A model generated the notes under the pieces. That model was not told the origin of the DNA, did no database searches, and saw only the letters and a program-made list of their open reading frames with translations. A stretch of 51,758 nt of DNA from an uncultured beta proteobacterium (lineage in GTDB: Bacteria; Pseudomonadota; Gammaproteobacteria; Burkholderiales; Burkholderiaceae_C). The stretch lies in contig CAITZZ010000074.1 in NCBI GenBank assembly GCA_903897005.1, forward strand, positions 1 through 51,758. Reading direction: 5' to 3'. Positions 11,286 through 19,851 of the stretch are shown piece after piece (position 1 is the first letter of the stretch; every line of letters starts with the position of its first letter). The position numbers and the translations under genes were made by a program.

Positions 11286-12631
11286 CAGGCCAGTTCTTCC
11301 TTGCGGATGCGCGTGATCGGTGCCAGCACGGTGGGGAGTTGCTGCATCTGCGCCAGCGCATCGTTCATGTCGGCCTCCACGCAGTCATGCGTGAGAATGA
11401 TGAGGTCAGTCTGGGTCGCGCCTTCACCCGCCACTTCGTCGGCTTCGCGCTGCAGCACGGCGTCGATACTGATGTTCAGGGCTGCCAGTATGCCGGTGAC
11501 CCGGGCCAGCACGCCAGCCTCGTCCGCGACACGCAGACGCAGGTAGTAACTGGTCACCACTTCGCTCATGGGCAGCACGTTCAGATCGCTCATGGCATTG
11601 GGCTGAAACGCCAGGTGCGGCACCCGGTTGAGCGGATCGGCCGTATGCAGCCGCGTGATGTCGACCAGGTCGGCAATCACGGCGCTGGCGGTCGGTTCCG
11701 ACCCGGCTCCCTTGCCGTAGTAGAGCGTCGTTCCCACCGCATCACCCTGCACCATGACAGCGTTCATGGCGCCCTCCACATTGGCAATCAGGCGTTTGGT
11801 AGGCACCAGGCTGGGATGCACGCGCAGTTCGATGCCGGCCGCCCTGTTCTTCTTCGGGTCGGCTGCACGGCGCTTGGTGATGCCCAGCAATTTGATGCGG
11901 TAGCCGAGTTGTTCGGCGTATCGGATGTCGGCCCCGGCGAGCTTGGTAATGCCCTCGACATAAGCCTTTTCAAACTGCACCGGAACGCCGAAACCGATGG
12001 CCGACATGATGGTCGCCTTGTGCGCGGCATCAATGCCTTCGATATCGAAGGTCGGATCGGCCTCGGCATAACCCAGACGCTGCGCCTCCTTCAGCACGAC
12101 ATCGAAATCGAGTCCCTTGTCGCGCATCTCCGACAGGATGAAGTTGGTGGTGCCGTTGATGATGCCGACAATCCATTGAATCCGATTGGCAGTCAGGCCC
12201 TCGCGCAAGGCCTTGATGATCGGGATACCCCCAGCCACCGCCGCCTCAAAGGCCACCATCACGCCTTTGGCAGAGGCTGCGGCAAAGATCTCGGTTCCGT
12301 GCACCGCCAGCAAGGCCTTGTTGGCAGTCACCACGTGCTTGCCCGCAGCAATCGCCTCCATCACCAGGGTCCTGGCAATACCGTAGCCACCGATCAGTTC
12401 AACCACAATGTCGATATCCGGATTGGCAATCACGGCGCGCGCGTCATTGACCACCGTGACACCGGAGTCGACCAGAGCCTGCACCCGCGCCAGATCGAGG
12501 TCGGCCACCATGCTGATTTCGATGCCGCGGCCAGCGCGGCGCATGATCTCCTGCTGATTGCGACGTAACACATTGAAGGTGCCTGAGCCTACAACGCCCA
12601 TGCCAAGAAGACCTACTTGAATCGGTTTCAT
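11285..12631 (-). CDS. hom: homoserine dehydrogenase
   Basis: GLLGMGVVGSGTFNVL Rossmann motif, C-terminal ACT-like domain; 1-nt overlap with thrC. Confidence 0.96.
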   Translation of the reverse strand: MKPIQVGLLGMGVVGSGTFNVLRRNQQEIMRRAGRGIEISMVADLDLARVQALVDSGVTVVNDARAVIANPDIDIVVELIGGYGIARTLVMEAIAAGKHVVTANKALLAVHGTEIFAAASAKGVMVAFEAAVAGGIPIIKALREGLTANRIQWIVGIINGTTNFILSEMRDKGLDFDVVLKEAQRLGYAEADPTFDIEGIDAAHKATIMSAIGFGVPVQFEKAYVEGITKLAGADIRYAEQLGYRIKLLGITKRRAADPKKNRAAGIELRVHPSLVPTKRLIANVEGAMNAVMVQGDAVGTTLYYGKGAGSEPTASAVIADLVDITRLHTADPLNRVPHLAFQPNAMSDLNVLPMSEVVTSYYLRLRVADEAGVLARVTGILAALNISIDAVLQREADEVAGEGATQTDLIILTHDCVEADMNDALAQMQQLPTVLAPITRIRKEELA

Positions 12632-12652
12632 AAAATATTGCTTGTTGGTAAA

Positions 12653-13879
12653 TCAGTTGCTATGCCGCTTGCGGTAACTTTCGAGGAACTTGGCAAGACG
12701 CCCAATGGCCTCGCGCAAATCATCTTCGTGTGGCAAAAAGACGATCCGGAAATGATCAGGCACTGGCCAGTTGAATCCGCTTCCCTGAACCAGCATGACG
12801 CGGGTTTCCTGCAGCAGTTCGAGAAAGAATTGCTGGTCATCGGCAATCGGGTAAAGCGTTGGATCGAGCCTTGGAAACATGTACAGGGCAGCGGTCGGCT
12901 TGACGCAAGTGACACCGGGGATGGCGGTGATCAACTCGTACGCCAGGTCACGTTGCCGGCGCAGGCGGCCCCCTTCAGCCACCAGATCATTGATGCTCTG
13001 GTAGCCACCCAACGCGGTCTGAATGGCCCACTGTCCCGGCACGTTGGCACAGAGCCGCATGTTCGAGAGCATGTTAAGCCCCTCGATGTAATCGACTGCC
13101 GATTTCTTGTCGCCCGAAACAATCATCCAGCCGGCCCGGTAGCCGCAGGAACGGTAACTCTTGGACAGTGAATTGAAGGTCAGCATCAACACATCGTCAG
13201 CCAAACTGGCGATGGCCGTGTGGCGCGCCCCATCGTAGAGCACCTTGTCGTAAACCTCATCGGCAAAAATCACCAAGCCGTGTTCCCTGGCGATCTGCAC
13301 CATGGCCTTGAGCAGTTCGTCCGAATAGAGCGCGCCGGTCGGGTTGTTCGGGTTGATCACCACGATGCCCTTGGTGCGCGATGTGATCTTGGAACGAATG
13401 TCGTTCAGGTCAGGCATCCAGCCGCTGGCTTCGTCACACAGGTAATGCACGGGGCTGCCGCCCGAGAGGCTGGCAGCGGCCGTCCAGAGCGGATAGTCCG
13501 GCGACGGCAGCAGCAATTCGTCGCCGTTGTCGAGCAGGGCGTTGGTGGCCATCACAATCAGTTCGCTGGCGCCGTTGCCCAGGTAAATGTCGTCCAGCGT
13601 GACGCCCCGGATGCCCTGCTGCTGGGTGTAATGCATCACGGCCTTGCGCGCGCCAAAAATACCTTTGCTGTCGGAGTAACCCGCGGAACTGGGCAAATTG
13701 CGAATCATGTCCTGCTGGATTTCTTCCGGCGCGTCGAACCCAAACACGGCCAGATTGCCAATGTTGAGTTTGATGATTTTGTGCCCCTCTTCTTCCATCT
13801 GGCGGGCGGCGTCCATGATGGGTCCACGTATGTCGTAACAGACGTTGGCCAGTTTGCTAGATTTTCGAATGGTCTTCAA
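12653..13879 (-). CDS. alaA: pyridoxal phosphate-dependent aminotransferase, AlaA/YfbQ type
   Basis: KTIRKSSKLANVCYDIRGPIMDAARQMEEEGHKIIKLNIGNLAVFGFDAPEEI...; TTG start chosen because GGAGGG precedes it; alternative ATG starts at 13903 or 13930. Confidence 0.85.
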   Translation of the reverse strand: MKTIRKSSKLANVCYDIRGPIMDAARQMEEEGHKIIKLNIGNLAVFGFDAPEEIQQDMIRNLPSSAGYSDSKGIFGARKAVMHYTQQQGIRGVTLDDIYLGNGASELIVMATNALLDNGDELLLPSPDYPLWTAAASLSGGSPVHYLCDEASGWMPDLNDIRSKITSRTKGIVVINPNNPTGALYSDELLKAMVQIAREHGLVIFADEVYDKVLYDGARHTAIASLADDVLMLTFNSLSKSYRSCGYRAGWMIVSGDKKSAVDYIEGLNMLSNMRLCANVPGQWAIQTALGGYQSINDLVAEGGRLRRQRDLAYELITAIPGVTCVKPTAALYMFPRLDPTLYPIADDQQFFLELLQETRVMLVQGSGFNWPVPDHFRIVFLPHEDDLREAIGRLAKFLESYRKRHSN

Positions 13880-13990
13880 AGTCCCTCCGGACACGCTTGG
13901 CATGAGGCGAAACCTATAATTTGACCACATTTCGGCTCGGCATCAGGCGTTCCTGACGCGACACGACATCGGCACCCGGACAATTTCGAC

Positions 13991-14365
13991 ATGAAGATTC
14001 AACCTGACATCATTGGCGTGCAGTCCATCAGTGGCTACGGACCGGGCTGGATCGGCGTCGGCGGCGAAAAACTCACCAGCAGCGTGGTGATCGGCTCGCG
14101 CGGCGAACGTCTTGCCTGGAACTGCAAGCGCTTTGAAGATCTGGACGCAAGGCATTTCGAGCAACTCGCGGCGCTGCAACCGGAGTTGGTGATCTTTGGC
14201 AGTGGCCAGCAGATTCGCTTCCCGCTGGGGCTTTGGATCAAATCCCTGATTGAGCAGCAGATCGGCATCGAAACCATGGACACGCAGGCCGCTTGCCGCA
14301 CCTACAACGTCCTCGCGAGCGAAGGACGCAAGGTCATCGCCGCCCTGCTGATCGAAACCACCTAG
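13991..14365 (+). CDS. Mth938-like domain-containing protein
   Basis: MKIQPDIIGVQSISGYGPGWIGVGGEKLTSSVVIG...LVIFGSGQQIRFP...GIETMDTQAACRTYNVLASEGRKVIAAL. Confidence 0.85.
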   Translation: MKIQPDIIGVQSISGYGPGWIGVGGEKLTSSVVIGSRGERLAWNCKRFEDLDARHFEQLAALQPELVIFGSGQQIRFPLGLWIKSLIEQQIGIETMDTQAACRTYNVLASEGRKVIAALLIETT

Positions 14366-14511
14366 GGATAACACCGCAAGCGCGCGCACCAGTTGCGAAC
14401 CGTTTTCAGGGTAAAATTCGCCCTTGAGGTCGCAGGCTCCGCAACACTGTCACACGATAGAGCCAAGGACTTGAAAGAACGACGCATCCTGTCACACGAG
14501 ATTTAAGAACC

Positions 14512-14997
14512 ATGGCGATTGTTGTCAATAAACCCATCCCTGAATTTGAATCGAATGCCACCAGTGGCATCAAGGTTTCCAACACCTCCCACCTCGGAAA
14601 AATCGTCATCCTCTACTTCTATCCGAAGGACAACACACCAGGCTGCACCACGGAAGCAATGCAGTTCCGTGACAAGTACCGGGATTTTGTGAAGGCCGGC
14701 GCCACCGTGTTTGGCGTCTCCCGTGACAACATGAAATCGCACGATGAGTTCAAGTCCAAGCTGGAACTGCCTTTTGAATTGATCGCGGATACAGAAGAAA
14801 AGATGTGCCACATGTTCGGTGTCGTCAAGAACAAGATCATGTACGGCAAGAAGGTCAAGGGCATCGAGCGCAGCACTTTCCTGATCGGCACCGATGGCAT
14901 TTTGAAGGAAGAGTGGCGCGGTCTCAAGGTACCGGGCCATGTCGACGACGTCCTCAAGGCCGTCAAGGACTTGAAGAAAATCGCGGCGCTCGTCTGA
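14512..14997 (+). CDS. bcp: thioredoxin-dependent peroxiredoxin (Bcp/PrxQ type)
   Basis: YFYPKDNTPGCTTEAMQFRDKY peroxidatic Cys motif. Confidence 0.93.
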   Translation: MAIVVNKPIPEFESNATSGIKVSNTSHLGKIVILYFYPKDNTPGCTTEAMQFRDKYRDFVKAGATVFGVSRDNMKSHDEFKSKLELPFELIADTEEKMCHMFGVVKNKIMYGKKVKGIERSTFLIGTDGILKEEWRGLKVPGHVDDVLKAVKDLKKIAALV

Positions 14998-15006
14998 ATC
15001 TGACGA

Positions 15007-16695
15007 ATGCCCTTACCTAGCCCCCCCGCCAAACGCGCCGCACTGCTTTCCGAGCAGGATTACGACAGGCCGGCGCCAACGCCGCCCAAGACCCGCAAGG
15101 CCGATCTGGTGGCCGATCGACCACACGCACCTGGCATGTCGGACAGCCCGGTAGCGGCTAGCAAGCCCGGCGCAACAACTCCTGCAGCCAGTGCACGCGG
15201 CGCCGAGAGCCAAGGCAAGAGTCGTCCCGCACCCGTCGCAAGCCCGCCAGGCCGGCCCGACGCAGTGGTGATGCCCAAAGTTCGCCCCAGGAAGACAGGT
15301 CACAGCGGCCCGGCCAAATTGTTTGTGCTCGACACCAATGTGCTGCTGCACGATCCGATGTGCCTGTTTCGCTTCGAGGAACACGACATCTTTTTACCGA
15401 TGATTGTTCTGGAAGAACTCGATGGCCACAAGAAGGGCATGACCGAGGTTGCACGCAATGCACGCCAGACCAGTCGCACGCTGGACGCACTGGCGGGCCA
15501 TCAAGGCTCCGACATCGCCGCCGGTCTGCCCCTGAACAGCACCGGTCACCGCGAAGCCGGTGGCAAGCTCTTTTTTCAGACGCAACTGCTGAACTACACC
15601 TTGCCAAGCAGTCTGCCCCAGGGCAAGGCTGACAACCAGATTCTGGGTGTCGTTGATGCCTTGCGTCAGCAGCACGCGCCACGCGAAGTGGTGCTGGTGT
15701 CCAAGGACATCAACATGCGCGTCAAATCACGCGCGCTGGGCCTGGCCACGGATGATTACCAGAACGACAAGACACTCGAGGATGGCGACCTGCTTTACTC
15801 TGGTTCGATCGCCTTGCCGGTCAATTTCTGGACCACACACGGCAAGACGGTCGAGAGTTGGCAGCAGGGTGTGCATACTTTCTATCGGATCACAGGTCCG
15901 ATCGTCCCGAGCCTGCTGGTCAATCAACTGGTCTTCTTTGAGGCACCCGGCGAACCCAGCCTGTACGCGCGTGTGACTGAAATTCGTGGCAAGACCGCCG
16001 TCTTCAAGACGCTGAAGGATTACACCCACCTGAAAAACTCGGTTTGGGGTGTCACCATGAGGAACCGGGAGCAAAATTTCGCCATGAATCTCCTGATGGA
16101 TCCGGAGATTGACTTCGTCACACTGACCGGCACGGCCGGTACCGGCAAGACTTTGATGGCCCTGGCTTCCGGTTTGACGCAGGTTCTGGATGACAGGCGC
16201 TATACCGAGATCATCGTGACGCGTGCCACCGTCAGCGTCGGCGAAGATATCGGCTTTTTACCTGGTACCGAAGAAGAAAAAATGGGTCCCTGGATGGGCG
16301 CCCTGGATGACAATCTTGAAGTGCTGGGCAAGACCGACACCAACGCCGGCGAATGGGGTCGCGCCGCCACCTCCGAGTTGATCCGCAGCCGCATCAAGAT
16401 CAAGAGCATGAATTTCATGCGAGGACGCACTTTCCTTAACAAGTACGTCATCATCGACGAGGCACAGAATCTCACGCCCAAGCAGATGAAGACCCTGGTC
16501 ACACGCGCCGGCCCAGGCACCAAGATCATCTGCATGGGAAATCTGGCGCAAATTGATACGCCTTACCTGACCGAAGGCTCGTCGGGCCTGACTTTCGCGG
16601 TGGACAAATTCAAGGGCTGGCAGCATGGTGGACATATCACCCTGGCCCGCGGCGAGCGCTCGCGCCTGGCGGACTTTGCCAGCGAAGTTCTGTAG
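15007..16695 (+). CDS. PhoH family protein with N-terminal PIN domain
   Basis: KLFVLDTNVLLHDP PIN start; GTAGTGKTLMALA Walker A of PhoH. Confidence 0.93.
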   Translation: MPLPSPPAKRAALLSEQDYDRPAPTPPKTRKADLVADRPHAPGMSDSPVAASKPGATTPAASARGAESQGKSRPAPVASPPGRPDAVVMPKVRPRKTGHSGPAKLFVLDTNVLLHDPMCLFRFEEHDIFLPMIVLEELDGHKKGMTEVARNARQTSRTLDALAGHQGSDIAAGLPLNSTGHREAGGKLFFQTQLLNYTLPSSLPQGKADNQILGVVDALRQQHAPREVVLVSKDINMRVKSRALGLATDDYQNDKTLEDGDLLYSGSIALPVNFWTTHGKTVESWQQGVHTFYRITGPIVPSLLVNQLVFFEAPGEPSLYARVTEIRGKTAVFKTLKDYTHLKNSVWGVTMRNREQNFAMNLLMDPEIDFVTLTGTAGTGKTLMALASGLTQVLDDRRYTEIIVTRATVSVGEDIGFLPGTEEEKMGPWMGALDDNLEVLGKTDTNAGEWGRAATSELIRSRIKIKSMNFMRGRTFLNKYVIIDEAQNLTPKQMKTLVTRAGPGTKIICMGNLAQIDTPYLTEGSSGLTFAVDKFKGWQHGGHITLARGERSRLADFASEVL

Positions 16696-16716
16696 CTCGG
16701 GACCTGGCCGGAAACG

Positions 16717-18123
16717 TCAGAAATCTCCGCCGCCACCCTGTGCCAGGGACTCAAACTTGGTGATCGGTTTGAGGAAGGCCAACTTGACCATTCCAGTCGG
16801 GCCATTGCGCTGCTTGGCAATGATGACCTCCGCCACGCCCGGCTCCTTGCAGGCATCCTTGGTGTAATACTCGTCGCGGTAAATGAACATGATGATGTCA
16901 GCATCCTGTTCAATCGCACCAGATTCGCGCAAATCGCTCATCATCGGGCGCTTGTCGGGGCGGGTCTCCACGCTGCGATTGAGCTGTGACAGTGCCATTA
17001 CCGGGCACTGCAGTTCTTTGGCCAGCATCTTGAGCCCACGCGAAATCTCGCCGAGTTCGGTCGCACGATTTTCACCATCGCTCGATGACCCGCTCATGAG
17101 TTGCAGATAGTCCACCACAATCAGACCAAGCTTGCCGCACTTGCGTGACAGGCGTCTGGCGTTGGCGCGCAACTCGCTCGAGGTCAGGCCAGCCGTCTCG
17201 TCGATATGCAGCGAGATCGTGCGCAATTTTTCAATCGCTTCGGTCAAACGCGGCCATTCTTCGTCGGTCAGTTTTCCGGTACGCAAATGACTCTGATCGA
17301 TTCGGCCAATCGAGCCAACAATCCGCACTGCCAACTGCGCCGCGCCCATTTCCATGGAGAACACCGCGACCGGCAAACCTTCGTTGAGAGCCACATGCTC
17401 GGCAATATTGATCGCCAGTGCCGTCTTGCCCATGGACGGCCGGGCCGCCAGCACAATCAGGTCACCGGCCTGAAACCCGGCAGTCAGTCGATCCAGATCA
17501 TAAAAACCAGTAGGCACACCTGTCACATCGTTCGGGTTGTCGGCCATCTCGGTAACACGGTCCAACAGCGCCACCACCAAGGTATCCATGGCCTGAAAAC
17601 CCTGCTTGGTGCGCGCACCCTCTTCGCCGATGTTGAAGATCTTCTGCTCGGCTTCATCCAGGATGCTGGCCACTGGCCGCCCCTTCGGGTTGAAGGCGTT
17701 GGTGCTGATCTCGTCACTGGCACTGACCAGTTTGCGCAGAATCGCGCGCTCCCGGACAATTTCTGCGTAGCGCCGGATATTGCCAGCGCTCGGCACGTAT
17801 TGCGCCAGCGCATTCAGGTAGGCCAGACCACCGATTTCCTCAGCCCTGCCCTGCCCCGACAACTGCTCAAAAACAGTGATGACATCGGCCGGTCTGGACA
17901 GATTGATCAAAGCACCAATGGCAGCGAACACCAGGCGGTGCTCAAAGCGGTAGAAGTCGTTTTCCTGCAGCAGGTCGCTGACGCGATCCCAGGCGGCATT
18001 GTCCAGCAACAGGCCACCCAGGACACTGGATTCCGACTCGACCGAGTGCGGCGGAATACGCAATTGGGCTACTTGCCGGTCTTGCCCGTAGTCATCGGAC
18101 ACAGCAGAAAGTACAGCGGACAT
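16717..18123 (-). CDS. dnaB: replicative DNA helicase DnaB
   Basis: PPHSVESESSVLGGLLLDN..., VLAARPSMGKTALAINIAEH Walker A. Confidence 0.97.
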   Translation of the reverse strand: MSAVLSAVSDDYGQDRQVAQLRIPPHSVESESSVLGGLLLDNAAWDRVSDLLQENDFYRFEHRLVFAAIGALINLSRPADVITVFEQLSGQGRAEEIGGLAYLNALAQYVPSAGNIRRYAEIVRERAILRKLVSASDEISTNAFNPKGRPVASILDEAEQKIFNIGEEGARTKQGFQAMDTLVVALLDRVTEMADNPNDVTGVPTGFYDLDRLTAGFQAGDLIVLAARPSMGKTALAINIAEHVALNEGLPVAVFSMEMGAAQLAVRIVGSIGRIDQSHLRTGKLTDEEWPRLTEAIEKLRTISLHIDETAGLTSSELRANARRLSRKCGKLGLIVVDYLQLMSGSSSDGENRATELGEISRGLKMLAKELQCPVMALSQLNRSVETRPDKRPMMSDLRESGAIEQDADIIMFIYRDEYYTKDACKEPGVAEVIIAKQRNGPTGMVKLAFLKPITKFESLAQGGGGDF

Positions 18124-18249
18124 GGGGTTTCCTTTGAACCGTCAATACTACGCCAGTGACGCTTTGCCGTCGAGTGAAATGCTGGGCACAAGCGCTTGAA
18201 AGACTGTGTATAAACTGTGGAAATTGCGGGACAAGCCGCACCAGACGAG

Positions 18250-18284
18250 AAAAAGGCCACCAGGGTCTTGCAACCCCGGTGGCC
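18250..18284 (-). terminator. Rho-independent terminator of the rpsF-priB-rpsR-rplI operon
   Basis: Minus strand GGCCACCGGGGTTGCAAGACCCTGGTGGCCTTTTT: GC-rich stem followed by a T run just after rplI. Confidence 0.85.
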
Positions 18285-18302
18285 CCCAAGACTTGCGCCT
18301 GT

Positions 18303-18755
18303 TTAGACGGTTTCGCCGTAGACGGAGACCGTGATAGCGACCACCACGTCGGTATGCAAGGCGACGCTAACCGTGCTGTCACCAACCACCTTGATCGGGC
18401 CGTTGGGCATCCGGATCTGTGCCTTGACCACCTGGTAACCGTTCTTGGTCAGTTCTTCAGCGATATCGGCGTTGGTGACGGATCCGAACAGACGGCCATC
18501 GACACCAGCCTTCTGGGTCAACTTGACCGTGGTACCTGCCAGTTTCTCACCCACTGCCTGCGATTCGGCCAATTTCGCCGCTGCCGCTTTTTCGAGTTCA
18601 GCGCGCTTGACTTCAAACTCCTGTTTGGCTGTCGCTGTGGCGCGACGGGCGCGGCCCGAAGGGATCAGAAAATTGCGTGCATAACCGTCCTTGACGCGGA
18701 CGATTTCACCGAGATTGCCAAGGTTGACGACCTTGTCGAGCAGAATGATTTGCAT
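18303..18755 (-). CDS. rplI: 50S ribosomal protein L9
   Basis: [36 protein letters not shown]. Confidence 0.98.
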   Translation of the reverse strand: MQIILLDKVVNLGNLGEIVRVKDGYARNFLIPSGRARRATATAKQEFEVKRAELEKAAAAKLAESQAVGEKLAGTTVKLTQKAGVDGRLFGSVTNADIAEELTKNGYQVVKAQIRMPNGPIKVVGDSTVSVALHTDVVVAITVSVYGETV

Positions 18756-18766
18756 GGTCGTATTCC

Positions 18767-19051
18767 TTAGATTTTGTGCTGGTCGCTATACGGCAGCAAC
18801 GCAAGAAAACGCGCACGCTTGATAGCGGTGTTGAGCTGACGCTGAAAAATGGCGCGCGTGCCGGTCAGACGAGCCGGAATGATCTTGCCATTTTCTGCAA
18901 TGAAATCACGCAAGGTATCGATATCCTTGTAGTCGATCTCTTCGACGCCCGTGACGGTAAAGCGGCAGAAGCGCTTGCGCTTGAACAGCAGGTTCTGCGC
19001 TGGGCGCTTCGGGCGCTTGTCTTTGTTGTTAAAACGTTTTGGTCCGGCCAT
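18767..19051 (-). CDS. rpsR: 30S ribosomal protein S18
   Basis: [10 protein letters not shown]...[13 protein letters not shown]...[10 protein letters not shown]...[14 protein letters not shown]-type sequence. Confidence 0.97.
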   Translation of the reverse strand: MAGPKRFNNKDKRPKRPAQNLLFKRKRFCRFTVTGVEEIDYKDIDTLRDFIAENGKIIPARLTGTRAIFQRQLNTAIKRARFLALLPYSDQHKI

Positions 19052-19079
19052 GATGGACTCCTTAAATAATTACGATTCG

Positions 19080-19379
19080 TTAATCTTGCTGAAACTCTTG
19101 AATGTGAAACACAAGGTGTTTGCCCTTGCCAGGTGTTGCCAGAAAGCCCTTGAAATTCCAGTTGCTTCCGACGTCCTGTCTTGCCAGTCGCTCAGCGACT
19201 GCGCCAAACGCCACTGCCTTTACAAGCGCCTTGACCTGTCTGGTTTGCCCTGCTTCGTCGATCTCGGACTCGTGCTGAAGCTGCAAATTCAGTGCTGGCA
19301 AGCCAGCTGGCGTATACCGCATTGAATCAAGCTCGGCGATACAGGCTAGCAAAACAAGGTGGTTGACGTTGGGCTTCAC
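19080..19379 (-). CDS. priB: primosomal replication protein N (PriB)
   Basis: NHLVLLACIAELDSMRYTPAGLPALNLQLQHESEIDEAG; position between rpsF and rpsR. Confidence 0.93.
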   Translation of the reverse strand: MKPNVNHLVLLACIAELDSMRYTPAGLPALNLQLQHESEIDEAGQTRQVKALVKAVAFGAVAERLARQDVGSNWNFKGFLATPGKGKHLVFHIQEFQQD

Positions 19380-19402
19380 ACTCCTGGCTGAAAACAGTGC
19401 TG

Positions 19403-19768
19403 TTAAGCCTGGTATTCGGCTTGTTGCGTCTTGCGGGCGTCTTCACGTTCCACGGTCTTCATCATGGAAGAAGGACCTGTGTCGGCCTTCTTCTTGGAAA
19501 CCGTCAGGTGACGCAGCACAGCATCATTGAACTTGAAAGCGTGCTCCAGCTCAACCATCACAGCCTGATCGGCTTCGATATTGACGCAAAGATAGTGGGC
19601 TTTGGCCAGCTTGTTGATCATGTAGACCATCTGACGACGGCCCCAGTCCTCGACACGATGCACTTTGCCGCCGCCGGCAGTGATCATGCCCTTGTAACGT
19701 TCCAGCATGGCAGGAACCTGCTCGCTCTGATCCGGATGAATCATGAGAATGATTTCATAGTGACGCAT
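19403..19768 (-). CDS. rpsF: 30S ribosomal protein S6
   Basis: [25 protein letters not shown]. Confidence 0.97.
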   Translation of the reverse strand: MRHYEIILMIHPDQSEQVPAMLERYKGMITAGGGKVHRVEDWGRRQMVYMINKLAKAHYLCVNIEADQAVMVELEHAFKFNDAVLRHLTVSKKKADTGPSSMMKTVEREDARKTQQAEYQA

Positions 19769-19851
19769 TAACTCTCCTTGTGGATAGCCCGAACCCGGGC
19801 AGAAAAGCCACCCTCAGCGTCTAAGTGAGGTGTGGCAAGGTGAACCGGGAA

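Noticed and set aside
10928-12568. 546-aa + strand ORF
   Set aside because: Antisense to thrC and hom; shadow ORF with no family character.
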